From Pseudomonadota bacterium (lineage in GTDB: Bacteria > Myxococcota_A > UBA796 > CAJQPC01), in contig JAAESX010000049.1 of assembly GCA_024228935.1 (NCBI GenBank), positions 1-64,000 of the forward strand: a stretch of 64,000 bases of DNA, given 5' to 3'. Each line of letters starts with the position of its first letter. Within the stretch, counting starts at the first letter, position 1. The notes beneath the pieces are model-generated. The model was not told the DNA's origin. It did not search any database and saw nothing but the letters and a program-made list of their open reading frames with translations. Positions 33,340 through 41,630 of this stretch are shown piece by piece. The position numbers were made by a program, and so were the translations under genes.

Positions 33340-33957
33340 TCAGCCCACCGGCTCCAGATGGACGAGCATCTGCGTCGCCAGGGCCTCGACGATGGCGTCC
33401 TCGGGCACGTGGCGCGGACGCTCGGCCAGCCACTTCAAGAGCGTGAACGTCGAGCCGCTCACCATCGCGTAGAGCGCCGCCGGACCGCCCACGACCCGGT
33501 ACCGGTCGGAGACCGCCAGCAGGTAGTCCCGCGTCGCGTCCATCAGCCGCGGCTCGAGGATGCCCATGATTCCGCCTCGGCTCAGCATGGGCGCCGTGGA
33601 CAGGAGCTCGCCGAGCAGCACCTGGAACGGGGTGAGCGTGGCGATGACCCCGCGCAGCAGCACACGGACGAGCACCTCGGGCCCGGCGTCGACCAGCATG
33701 ACGTCCCGGACCTGGTCCTCGGCGGCCAGCACGCCGCGCTCGACGATGCCGCTGATCAGGGCCTCCTTGTTGGCGAAGTATTGGTAGAGCGAGCCCACCG
33801 ACGCGCCCGCGACCTGGGCCACGCGATTGGTCGAGAAGCCCTGCATCCCCTCTCTCTCCAGCACCACGATGCCGGCATCGAGCAGTGCATGGACCATCTC
33901 GACGGCGCGCTTCTGGCGAGGGACCTTCAAGAGCGATGTGATGGGCAGCGGAGACAT
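33340..33957 (-). CDS. TetR/AcrR-family transcriptional regulator
   Basis: 205 residues. The N-terminal helix-turn-helix (about 17-62) includes QGFSTNRVAQVAGASVGSLY followed by QYFANKEALI, the standard TetR signature; the ligand-binding C-terminal domain is not assignable to a subtype. It is divergent from the copper-protein lipoprotein gene, with 41 bp between start codons containing a 24-bp palindrome-like site, so it most likely represses itself and that gene. The inducer is unknown. Confidence 0.93.
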   Translation of the reverse strand: MSPLPITSLLKVPRQKRAVEMVHALLDAGIVVLEREGMQGFSTNRVAQVAGASVGSLYQYFANKEALISGIVERGVLAAEDQVRDVMLVDAGPEVLVRVLLRGVIATLTPFQVLLGELLSTAPMLSRGGIMGILEPRLMDATRDYLLAVSDRYRVVGGPAALYAMVSGSTFTLLKWLAERPRHVPEDAIVEALATQMLVHLEPVG

Positions 33958-33958
33958 G

Positions 33959-33982
33959 CGAGTAGTATACGAGCTGTACTCG
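33959..33982. promoter_or_regulatory. candidate TetR operator
   Basis: CGAGTA at 33959-33964 and TACTCG at 33977-33982 form inverted arms around 12 bases in the gap between the TetR gene and the divergent lipoprotein gene. Position and symmetry fit a TetR-family operator. A TATAGT at 33987-33992 next to it could be a -10 element for the plus-strand gene. Confidence 0.55.
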
Positions 33983-33998
33983 CTTTTATAGTGGGCGC

Positions 33999-35093
33999 AT
34001 GACGCTCCTCCTCGCCCTGTCCTGCGCCACGTCCATCGAGGACGACGGCGTGCTCGACCTGACCATCACGCTCGAGCCCCCCGTGTCGGGCTACCAGGTC
34101 GTGACCGAGCCGTTCGTCGTCGAGCCCTACTCCGAGCGTGAGATCTGCACGGTGGTCCGCATGGAGCCGCACGACGGCGAGACGCTCCTGTGGACGGACA
34201 CGCTGGAGACCCTGGTCAGCCCGGACACCCACCACATGAACGTGTTCATCGGCCAGTTCAGCTTCCTCGACCCGTTCGTCGGCGAGGGGGCCGCCGAGAA
34301 CGCGCTGGGCGTGCCCGTCGGCCAGTACGACTGCTCGGAGCTGAGCGTGATGGAGTCGGCCTTCCCGGTCTTCCCGAGCCAGCGCGAGAACCAGCAGATC
34401 ACGCTGCCCGAAGGCGTCGCCGCGCCCCTGATGGTCCCGGCGCTCTACATCTTCAGCCACCACTACGTGAACCCCTCCGACACGCCCGTGCGCATCAACG
34501 CGGCGCTGAACGTCGAGACGGTCGAGTCCGACGCCGTCGACGAGGTCGCCTCGCTCGTCTTCGACGCCATCGGCGACATCGAGGTCGAGCCGTTCTCACG
34601 CCAGGTCGTCCACCGGACCTGTGCGATGGACCGGGACGTCAGCGTGGCGCTGGTCAGCACCCACACGCACGAGTGGGGCGAGTGCGCGGCGCTGTCCGAC
34701 TTCGACGGCGAATCGGTCAGCGACGAGCCGTTCTTCGTGAACAAGGACTGGGAGGTCCCGCCCATCCTCCACTTCGAGCCCGGGTCCTTCGAGCTCGCCG
34801 CCGGTGAAGGCATCCACTACTCGTGCCACTTCGAGAACGACACCGACCGGACGCTGGTCGTCGACGGCACGGCCGACGGTGAGATGTGCGTCTTCGCGGC
34901 GGTCGTCTACCCGGCCACGAAGTCGGTCCAGGAGGTCGAGGACATCGTCGCCTCGGGCGATCTGGCCGGGCTCGTCGCCCTGATGGACGAGGCGCTCGGA
35001 GACTGCCCGGGCCACGCCGACGCGGTCACACCATGGGACGAGGACACCACCTGCGAGCCGTTCGAGCAGACCGAGAGCAACACGCTCCGGTGA
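33999..35093 (+). CDS. lipoprotein resembling type II copper ascorbate-dependent monooxygenases (PHM/DBH fold)
   Basis: 364 residues. Signal MTLLLALSC. The histidine motifs of the PHM/DBH two-copper fold appear in order: THHMNVFIG (His pair, about residue 78), SHHYVNPSD (about 152) and STHTHEWGE (H-x-H, about 222), then HYSCHFEND near 272 where the CuM Met-containing region lies in PHM. In the family CuH is bound by three His, and CuM by two His and a Met; a Met equivalent is not certain here. The expected role is hydroxylation or copper binding outside the cytoplasm. Divergent from a TetR regulator that probably controls it. Assignment rests on motifs, so a non-catalytic copper carrier is possible. 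Confidence 0.7.
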   Translation: MTLLLALSCATSIEDDGVLDLTITLEPPVSGYQVVTEPFVVEPYSEREICTVVRMEPHDGETLLWTDTLETLVSPDTHHMNVFIGQFSFLDPFVGEGAAENALGVPVGQYDCSELSVMESAFPVFPSQRENQQITLPEGVAAPLMVPALYIFSHHYVNPSDTPVRINAALNVETVESDAVDEVASLVFDAIGDIEVEPFSRQVVHRTCAMDRDVSVALVSTHTHEWGECAALSDFDGESVSDEPFFVNKDWEVPPILHFEPGSFELAAGEGIHYSCHFENDTDRTLVVDGTADGEMCVFAAVVYPATKSVQEVEDIVASGDLAGLVALMDEALGDCPGHADAVTPWDEDTTCEPFEQTESNTLR

Positions 35094-35094
35094 G

Positions 35095-36429
35095 TCAGCT
35101 CCTCGGCTCACCCGGGGACAGCCGCCCGCTCCAGGCCTTCGGCATCCAGCGCCACCACAGCGCCGCGAGTCCGAGCGCGGTGCCCGTTCCGAGCACGGCG
35201 AGCACCGGGTAGAGCCAGGTCCGCAGCCACGCCGGGCGGTAGGCGAACGCCGTGATGGCCGCCGGGTCCGCGTCGATCCGCGCCATCCCGTCGGCGAGCC
35301 CGGCGATGTGCAGCCAGGCGACGAACCCGAACAGCGCGATGTTCAGCAGCAGGATGTGCGCCCGCAGCGGTGATGTCTCGCCCAGGCGCCAGGCCACGAA
35401 CGCGAGCAGCACCATGCTGTCGATGCCGATCATCGCGCCCATCGCGTGGCCCGGGACCACCCAGGTGCCATGGACCAGCGCGTTCAGTGGCGGGATCGAC
35501 AGCAGCACCGCCGAGGCGATGATGGCGGCCGTCCACCACTTGCTCGCCACGAGCAGCAGCCGGGCGGCGCCACCGGACAACGAGAGCTGCTTCACGATGC
35601 CGTGCAGGACGACGAACAGCACGAGCACCTCGGACATGCTGACGACGAACGCGATCCACTTGACCGTGTGGCTCTGGGGCAGGTGGTAGGTGTGGTGGGC
35701 GAAGTTCGTGAAGCTGTTCAGCAGGCCCAGCGCGAAGAGCGCGAACGCCCGCGGCGAACGCGCCACGTCGGGGTCGGTCCCAAGCTTCTCGCCCAGGTAC
35801 AGCGCCGTTCCGTACACGAACAGGTTCACCGCTCCGACCAGCGTCCCGGTCGCCTTCCACTGCAGGCGGCGGTCGACGATGGGGTCGTTGAAGACCTCGG
35901 GCAGGAGCCAGGCGTACTGCTCGCAGAACGTCACGACGAAGAAGACGAAGCCCACGGCCCACATCAGGACGTAGACGGGTCGACCGAACAGCCCGGGCAG
36001 CGCTCGCCGGAAGAACACCCCGGCCAGCAGCAGCCAGCCGAGCAGGATGGGCACGGCCAACAGGGGGTGGAAGCCCAGGTACTCCCGACCCGAGACCAGG
36101 CCGAGAGGGACGGTCGCCAGCACCCCCAGTCCGGCGGCACCGAACAGGGTGAGCGCGCCTCCGAGCGCCAGCTTCTCGCCGCGGCCGAGCGGCCCTTGCT
36201 CGCCCAGCCAGCCCACACACGCGGACATGCCCACCAGGACGATCCACGCCGACGCGAACGTCGTGTGCAGGATGCGCGGTGTCCGCAGGTCGATGCCCAT
36301 CGGCTCGACCACCTGTTGAACCGCGGTGACGCCGTACAGCGCGGACCCCAGCCCCATCAGCAGCACGACCCCCAGCGCGACCAGGCCCCCGCGCACCAGC
36401 GTGCGCTGGGCGTACTCGAATCCCCTCAT
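35095..36429 (-). CDS. haem-copper oxidase superfamily subunit I, divergent NorB-like
   Basis: 444 residues with about 12 membrane helices. The haem-ligand His in helix II (RILHTTFASAW) and the adjacent His pair for the binuclear metal (NFAHHTYHLPQSHTVKW) are present, as is a later HGTWVVPGHAMGAMIG segment of the NOR type. The helix that normally gives the third metal-binding His (with the H-x3-E pattern in cNOR) reads FFVVTFCEQYAWLLPE, with no His. It is coupled by ATGA to a NorC-like cytochrome gene, and NnrS genes lie nearby, so nitric oxide reduction is the best guess. It is probably one of the less-studied NOR groups rather than cNOR. Confidence 0.8.
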   Translation of the reverse strand: MRGFEYAQRTLVRGGLVALGVVLLMGLGSALYGVTAVQQVVEPMGIDLRTPRILHTTFASAWIVLVGMSACVGWLGEQGPLGRGEKLALGGALTLFGAAGLGVLATVPLGLVSGREYLGFHPLLAVPILLGWLLLAGVFFRRALPGLFGRPVYVLMWAVGFVFFVVTFCEQYAWLLPEVFNDPIVDRRLQWKATGTLVGAVNLFVYGTALYLGEKLGTDPDVARSPRAFALFALGLLNSFTNFAHHTYHLPQSHTVKWIAFVVSMSEVLVLFVVLHGIVKQLSLSGGAARLLLVASKWWTAAIIASAVLLSIPPLNALVHGTWVVPGHAMGAMIGIDSMVLLAFVAWRLGETSPLRAHILLLNIALFGFVAWLHIAGLADGMARIDADPAAITAFAYRPAWLRTWLYPVLAVLGTGTALGLAALWWRWMPKAWSGRLSPGEPRS

Positions 36430-36809
36430 CGGTATTCCCACCAGGACATCTCGCGGGCTTGCCCGACCCCGGTCGAGTCGATGGCCTGGAGCCACGCCCA
36501 GAGCGCGGCCTGATCATCGGGTGGCAGCTCGAACGCCGGCATCGCCCCGGGGCCCGCAGCGAGCCACGCACCCAGGCGCGCCTCGTCGCCGCGGGTGGCG
36601 AAGTTCGTCAGGTCGGGGCCCAGGAACCCGCCGTACCCGTACAGCTGGTGGCAGGCCTGGCAGTTCTGTTCGTGCCACACCTCGGCGCCGCGCGTGGCGG
36701 TCGCATCGAGCTGCGTCGGGCCCGGGTCGTCCGAGTAGACGAGCGCTGTCTGGCCGATGAAGCAAGCGGAGAGGACGAGCAGAGCGATGGCGCGGCGGGC
36801 GGAGGGCAC
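36426..36809 (-). CDS. NorC-like membrane-anchored monohaem cytochrome c
   Basis: 127 residues. An N-terminal signal or anchor with an RR pair (SARRAIALLVLSACFIGQTALVYS) is followed by a c-type domain with the haem motif CQACH (C50, C53, H54) in NCQACHQLYGYGGFLGPDLTN, which resembles NorC, and a candidate sixth ligand Met in PGAMPAFELP. Its ordinary signal sequence contrasts with the charge-free signals elsewhere in the window. It would pass electrons to the overlapping NorB-like subunit. Confidence 0.88.
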   Translation of the reverse strand: MPSARRAIALLVLSACFIGQTALVYSDDPGPTQLDATATRGAEVWHEQNCQACHQLYGYGGFLGPDLTNFATRGDEARLGAWLAAGPGAMPAFELPPDDQAALWAWLQAIDSTGVGQAREMSWWEYR

Positions 36810-36881
36810 GCGCCCACACGAGCAAGAACCGTGCCCGAACCGAGTCCGTCACGATTCGGCTCGACTGGCATCCTCTGGGCC

Positions 36882-38321
36882 GTGAGTCCTCCCAAGCTGC
36901 TTCCCGACGACGTCCACAACCGAGAGCTCGTCTCCCAGGTCCATCCGGCCGGCTGGCTCGCTCCGACCCCCGTCGATCGGTACAACCTGGTGGTGATCGG
37001 CGGCGGTCCCGCCGGCCTGGTCGCGGCCCTCGGCGCCGCCGGACTGGGCGGAAGGGTCGCCCTGATCGAGCGCCACCTGCTGGGCGGAGACTGCCTGAAC
37101 ACCGGCTGCGTGCCGAGCAAGGCCATCCTCCACGCGGCCAACATCGGCATGCCGTTTTCAGAGGCCATGGAGCGCATGCGCCGGATCCGCGCCGGCATCG
37201 GACACCACGACGGTGCCGAGCGTCTGCGCGGCGAGGGCGTCGACGTCTTCCTGGGGAGCGCACGCTTCACGAGCCCCGAGACCATCGCCGTGGGCGACGT
37301 CGAGCTCCGTTTCGCCAAGGCGCTCATCGGGACCGGCGCCCGGGCCTTCGTGCCCCCCATTCCGGGCGTCGAGACCGCCGGCGTGCGCACGAACGAGCAG
37401 CTGTTCGAGCTGACCGAGCTCCCCGAGCGGCTCACCGTGGTCGGCGGCGGCGTCATCGGCTGCGAGATGGCCCAGGCCTTCGCCAGGCTGGGCAGCCGGG
37501 TCACGCTCGTCGACATGCTGCCGCGCGTCCTGCACCGCGAGGACCCCGATGCCAGCACGCTCGTCGAGGAACAGCTGGTGGCGGACGGCGTCACCCTGCG
37601 GCTCGGCGCGAGCGTCCAGGGGTTCGAAGCGACCGCCACCTCGCGGACGACGGTGCTGGCGGATGGCTCGATCGAGAGCGACGAGATCCTGCTGGCCGTG
37701 GGCCGACGAGCAAACCTCGACCTGGACCTCGAGCGCGCCGGCGTCGCCTACACGAAGCGTGGCGTGACCGTCGACGACCGGCTGCGCACCTCGAACCCGC
37801 GCGTGTACGCCGCGGGCGACTGCATCGGCGAGGCCCCGTTCCCCCCGGCCCAGTTCACCCACGCCGCCGACCACCAGGCCCGCATCGTGGTGAAGAACGC
37901 GCTGTTCTTCGGGCGCAGCAAGGCGAGCGACCTGGTCGTGCCCCGGGTGACGTACACCACGCCCGAGGTCGCCTCGGTCGGGGTCACCGAGGACAGGCCA
38001 GGACTCACCGCCTGGACCGTCCAGATCGCCGAGACGGATCGGGGCAAGACCGACGATGCAACCGGCTTCTGCCGCGTCTGGGCCGACGACGCGGGGCGCA
38101 TCCACGGGGGCCTGGTCGTCGGGGAACAGGCCGGCGAGCTGCTGGCGCCCCTCACCCTGGCGATGACCCACGGCCTGACGCTGAGACACATCGCCGCGAC
38201 CATCCATCCGTACCCGACGAGGTCCGAGGTGGTGTTCCGCGTGGCCTCTGCGTGGAACCGCACACGCCTGACTCCGAGGGCGAGCACATGGCTCCAACGG
38301 ATCCTCCGCTGGCAGCGCTGA
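36882..38321 (+). CDS. FAD-dependent pyridine nucleotide-disulfide oxidoreductase (mercuric-reductase/Lpd-like)
   Basis: 479 residues. The FAD-binding VIGGGPAGLVAALGAAGLGG is followed by the redox-active disulfide GGDCLNTGCVPSK (C71, C76), the NAD(P) motif VVGGGVIGCEMAQAFARLG, a second FAD motif VYAAGDCIGEAPFPP and a C-terminal dimerisation domain with HPYPTRSEV in the active-site position. The extra cysteine pair that binds Hg2+ at the end of MerA is absent, so it is a MerA/TR0166-like oxidoreductase rather than a mercury reductase. GTG at 36882 fixes the start. Divergent from the NorC-like gene and upstream of nnrS, it may serve the same nitrosative-stress response. Confidence 0.88.
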   Translation: MSPPKLLPDDVHNRELVSQVHPAGWLAPTPVDRYNLVVIGGGPAGLVAALGAAGLGGRVALIERHLLGGDCLNTGCVPSKAILHAANIGMPFSEAMERMRRIRAGIGHHDGAERLRGEGVDVFLGSARFTSPETIAVGDVELRFAKALIGTGARAFVPPIPGVETAGVRTNEQLFELTELPERLTVVGGGVIGCEMAQAFARLGSRVTLVDMLPRVLHREDPDASTLVEEQLVADGVTLRLGASVQGFEATATSRTTVLADGSIESDEILLAVGRRANLDLDLERAGVAYTKRGVTVDDRLRTSNPRVYAAGDCIGEAPFPPAQFTHAADHQARIVVKNALFFGRSKASDLVVPRVTYTTPEVASVGVTEDRPGLTAWTVQIAETDRGKTDDATGFCRVWADDAGRIHGGLVVGEQAGELLAPLTLAMTHGLTLRHIAATIHPYPTRSEVVFRVASAWNRTRLTPRASTWLQRILRWQR

Positions 38322-38442
38322 TCGTGTGATTTCGCCCACTCGCCGTGTCAGCCGACCCGGCGACCGGCACTCAAACGCCAGCAATCGCCCGCTGGAGATG
38401 GTCCATCGCTTGCACTGGAACCGGGACTGTCCCGAGGTGCCC

Positions 38443-39573
38443 ATGCCCGTCTTCTTCCAGACCGGCTTCCGCCCGTTCTTCCTGCTCGGCGCCCTGCTCG
38501 TCGTGGTCGCGATGCCGTGGTGGGGGCTGTACGTCGTGGGCTCGGTGGACGCGCCCGGACCGCTGATGCCCCTGCACTGGCACGTGCACGAGATGGTCAT
38601 CGGCTTCTCGGGCGCCGTGCTCTCCGGCTTCCTGCTGACGGCGGCGGCGAAGTGGACGAAGCGAACGACGGCGACCGGCGCCGCTCTGGTCCTGCTCGTG
38701 GGCGCCTGGGTCCTGGGCCGGCTTGCCGTCCACGTGGATCTCGGGCTCCCGATGTGGCTGGTGGCCATCCCGGATGCGGCCTGGCTCGGCGGGCTGACCG
38801 TCGCGGTGCTTCGCCCCATCGTGCTGTCCAAGAGCTGGCGGAACCTGGGCCTCGCGGCCGTACCGCTGACCCTGGGGGTCGCCCACGGGACCATGCTCCT
38901 GACGCCCGAGCACGCCGCCTGGGGATGGCGCCTGGGGCTGGACGCCGTGATCCTGGCGCTGGTCATCGTGTCCGGCCGCATCGTCCCCCTGTTCACCGGC
39001 AACGCGCTCGGCGTGAAGCTGACGCGCTACCCGGGGCTCGAGCGATCCGCCGTCCTGGCCACGTGTCTCCTGCTGGTGGCGGACGCCGTCGCCGCCCCCA
39101 TCGAGCTGACCGGGGTGGCCGCCGTGCTCGCCGGCGGCTTCTCACTCACCCGCGCGGTCACCTGGCACACGCTCCAGGCCATGCGCCGCCCACTCCTCGG
39201 CGTCCTGCACGTCGGCACCGCGGGCCTGGGCATCGGCCTCATCGCCGTCGGCTTCTCGCGCTTCGGCCTGGGTCCCGGGACCGCGGGGCTCCACGTGCTC
39301 ACCGTCGGCGCGATCGCGATGCTCTGCCTCGGCATGATGGCCCGCGTCGCGCTGGGGCACACCGGTCGGACGCTGAAGAGCCCGATGCTCGCGACCGCCG
39401 CGTTCAGCATCCTGGGGTGCGTCGCGGTCGTGCGCCCGATGGCCGAGCTGCCCGGAGCGCGTGAGACGGCCCTGCTGCTTGCGGCTCTCGGGTTCGGCGC
39501 CTCGTTCGTCCTGTACCTCGCCCACTACACCCGCATCCTCGTCGGCCCTCGGGCGGACGGGAAGCCCGGCTGA
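38443..39573 (+). CDS. nnrS: NnrS-family haem-copper membrane protein
   Basis: 376 residues with about 12 membrane helices. The family start FFQTGFRPFFLLGALLVVVAMPWWGLY and the conserved LHWHVHEMVIGFSGAVLSGFLL are present, as are the later GRIVPLFTGNALG and MMARVALGHTGR motifs. NnrS proteins protect against nitric oxide stress and bind haem and copper. ATG at 38443, just after GAGGTGCCC, matches the family start; an upstream ATG at 38398 would add an unlikely leader. First of three closely spaced genes with DUF59 and a second NnrS-like protein. Confidence 0.92.
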   Translation: MPVFFQTGFRPFFLLGALLVVVAMPWWGLYVVGSVDAPGPLMPLHWHVHEMVIGFSGAVLSGFLLTAAAKWTKRTTATGAALVLLVGAWVLGRLAVHVDLGLPMWLVAIPDAAWLGGLTVAVLRPIVLSKSWRNLGLAAVPLTLGVAHGTMLLTPEHAAWGWRLGLDAVILALVIVSGRIVPLFTGNALGVKLTRYPGLERSAVLATCLLLVADAVAAPIELTGVAAVLAGGFSLTRAVTWHTLQAMRRPLLGVLHVGTAGLGIGLIAVGFSRFGLGPGTAGLHVLTVGAIAMLCLGMMARVALGHTGRTLKSPMLATAAFSILGCVAVVRPMAELPGARETALLLAALGFGASFVLYLAHYTRILVGPRADGKPG

Positions 39574-39584
39574 AGGGAGCCCTC

Positions 39585-39884
39585 ATGCCGCTGTCCCGCG
39601 ACACCATCGACGAGCTCCTGCGCACCGTCATCGACCCCGAGGTCGGCCTGAACATCGTCGACCTCGGCCTGATCTACGACGTCGAGCAGAGCGGCGAGGA
39701 CATCCGCGTCGAGCTCACCATGACGTCACCGACGTGCCCGATGGGCGACCTCATCCGGGACGAGATCGTCGAGGTGCTCGCGGCGCGCTCGGCCGGGATG
39801 GTCGGCGCCCACCTGGTGTGGGAGCCCGCGTGGACGCCGAAGCGCATGACGGACCACGCGAAAGCGGAGCTGGGCTGGACATGA
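39585..39884 (+). CDS. MIP18/DUF59-family iron-sulfur assembly-type protein
   Basis: 99 residues. DPEVGLNIVDLGLIYDV and LTMTSPTCPMGDLIRDEIVEVL with Cys51 are the DUF59 signature found in SufT, PaaD and MIP18, which help mature Fe-S proteins. It is 11 bp after nnrS and overlaps the next membrane protein gene (ATGA). NOR-linked DUF59 proteins are known as accessory genes; here it may repair or load a metal centre in the neighbouring system. Confidence 0.92.
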   Translation: MPLSRDTIDELLRTVIDPEVGLNIVDLGLIYDVEQSGEDIRVELTMTSPTCPMGDLIRDEIVEVLAARSAGMVGAHLVWEPAWTPKRMTDHAKAELGWT

Positions 39885-40951
39885 AGGCCGCCCGGGCGCT
39901 CCCGATGATCGGCGCGGTCGCGGCCCTGACCCTGGGCATCGCGGGAGGACTGGCACGCGCCGGCGCTCCCGTCCCCATCCCGGGCCACGCCATCGCCGAC
40001 CACGGGGCCCTGATGGTCGCGGGGTTCCTGGGCACGCTCATCGCCGTCGAGCGGGCCGTCGCGCTGGACCGAGCCTGGGGCTGGGCGGCTCCGGTGCTCT
40101 CCGCCCTCGGTGCGCTCGCGCTGGTCGCTGGTCACCCGGACATCGCAGCGCCTCTGCTCGTCGCCGGCTCGGCCGGCCTTGTCGCGTCCACGGTGGCGAC
40201 GGCCGCCCGGCAACCCAGCGACTTCGGCGTCGTCCTGGGCGTCGGTGCGCTGATGCTCGCGACCGCCAACGCCCTGTGGTGGGCCGGTCAGCCGGTGTTC
40301 CAGATCGCGCCGTGGTGGTGCGCGTTCTTGGTCTTCACCATCGCCGGCGAGCGCCTCGAGCTCTCCCGCCTCACCCCGCGCGGCCCACTCGCCCGGTGGC
40401 TGTTCGCGGCGATCGGCGTGATCTACCTGCTGGGGCTCGTGTGGACACGGCTCGAGCACGCGACCGGTGTGCAGCTCATCGGCGCGGCCCAGGTGGGCCT
40501 CGCGGCATGGCTCATCCGCTACGACATCGCCCGACGCACCATCCGTCGGCCGGGCCTGACCCGCTACATCGCCGTGGCGCTGCTGTCCGGGTACGCCTGG
40601 CTCGCGGTCGGCGGCGCGCTCTCGTCCGTGGCCGCCGCGGCTCCCTCGGGCCTCCTGTACGACGCGATGCTGCACGCCGTGCTGGTGGGCTTCGTCATCG
40701 CGATGATCTTCGGCCACGCGCCCATCGTGCTGCCGGCCGTCCTCGGCACCCGCTCGCCGTGGCATCCCGCCATGTACCTGGGGCTCGGCGTCCTGCATCT
40801 CTCGGTCCTGGCCCGCATCGCCGGCGACCTGGCGGCCCGCGAGGAGCTCCGGACCGTCGGCTCGTACGGACACGTCGCGGCCATCGTCCTGTTCGCGGCC
40901 GCGGCCGTCACGGGCCTGGCGACCTCGCGGAGCCCGGCGCTGTCGGCCTGA
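39881..40951 (+). CDS. NnrS-related integral membrane protein
   Basis: 356 residues with about 10-12 membrane helices and an ATGA overlap with the DUF59 gene. Residues near 30 (GHAIADHGALMVAGFLGTLIAVERAVALDR) and near 265 (YDAMLHAVLVGFVIAMIFGHAPIVLPAVLG) carry histidines in helices in the NnrS manner, but the HWHxHE motif is missing. A haem-binding membrane protein of the nitric-oxide gene set is likely; no characterised homologue is recognised. Confidence 0.85.
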   Translation: MKAARALPMIGAVAALTLGIAGGLARAGAPVPIPGHAIADHGALMVAGFLGTLIAVERAVALDRAWGWAAPVLSALGALALVAGHPDIAAPLLVAGSAGLVASTVATAARQPSDFGVVLGVGALMLATANALWWAGQPVFQIAPWWCAFLVFTIAGERLELSRLTPRGPLARWLFAAIGVIYLLGLVWTRLEHATGVQLIGAAQVGLAAWLIRYDIARRTIRRPGLTRYIAVALLSGYAWLAVGGALSSVAAAAPSGLLYDAMLHAVLVGFVIAMIFGHAPIVLPAVLGTRSPWHPAMYLGLGVLHLSVLARIAGDLAAREELRTVGSYGHVAAIVLFAAAAVTGLATSRSPALSA

Positions 40952-40974
40952 CCTGAGCCCGACCGGAGACCTCG

Positions 40975-41629
40975 ATGCTCAAACCCCATGGCCCGCCGAC
41001 CTTCACCGCGAAGGGCAAGCTCAACAGCCGCTACTACGACCGCGAGCTGGCCGCGCTCCAGGCCGAGCTGGTCCGGCTGCAGTACTGGATCCGTGCCGAG
41101 GGCCGCCGCGTCGTCGTGGTCTTCGAGGGACGCGACGCGGTGGGCAAGGGCCGGCGTCGAGCGCGTCATGGGCTTCTGTACGGACGACGAGTACGAGGAG
41201 TTCCTGCGCGCATGCCCTCGCTTCGAGGCCCTGCTCGTCCGCTCGGGCATCACGCTCATCAAGTACTGGTTCTCGGTCAGCGCCGAAGAGCAGGAGCGCC
41301 GCTTGGTGTCCCGCATCCAGAACACCACCAAGCGGTGGAAGATCAGCCCGATGGACCTGGAGTCCCGCAACCGCTGGGTCGAGTACTCCAAGGCCAAGGA
41401 CACGATGCTGGAGTACACCGACCACAAGCTGGCGCCCTGGTACGTGGTGCCCAGCGACGACAAGAAGAAGGCGCGGCTGAACTGCATCCGGCACCTGCTG
41501 TCGCAGTTCGACTACCGGGACCTCGTCCCCGGCCCGATCGACCTGCCGCCCCGGCCGCCGGACACGGGCTACGTGCGCCCGCCGTAGGACGAACAGACCT
41601 ACGTCCCCGACGGCTACCCGGGCGAGTGA
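40975..41629 (+). pseudogene. ppk2: polyphosphate kinase 2 pseudogene: internal deletion, frameshift and premature stop
   Basis: The 5' part encodes a normal PPK2 start (KLNSRYYDRELAALQAELV) up to the Walker A motif GRDAVGKG, then jumps at about 41146-41155 into another frame at AGVERVMGFCTDDEYEEF and continues as PPK2 (LIKYWFSVSAEEQERR, SPMDLESRNRWVEYSKAKD, APWYVVPSDDKKKARLNCI). About 60-65 residues normally between these parts, including the Walker B/lid region (DRSWYNRAG), are missing. The 3' part meets TAG at 41585-41587 after YVRPP, where functional proteins go on; the reading frame then resumes DEQTYVPDGYPGE to a TGA at 41627. Three lesions make a functional kinase impossible. Confidence 0.88.
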
Positions 41630-41630
41630 C

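Noticed and set aside
36882..38321. Calling the FAD oxidoreductase a mercuric reductase
   Set aside because: The C-terminal vicinal cysteines and N-terminal metal-binding domain of MerA are missing, and no mer genes are nearby.
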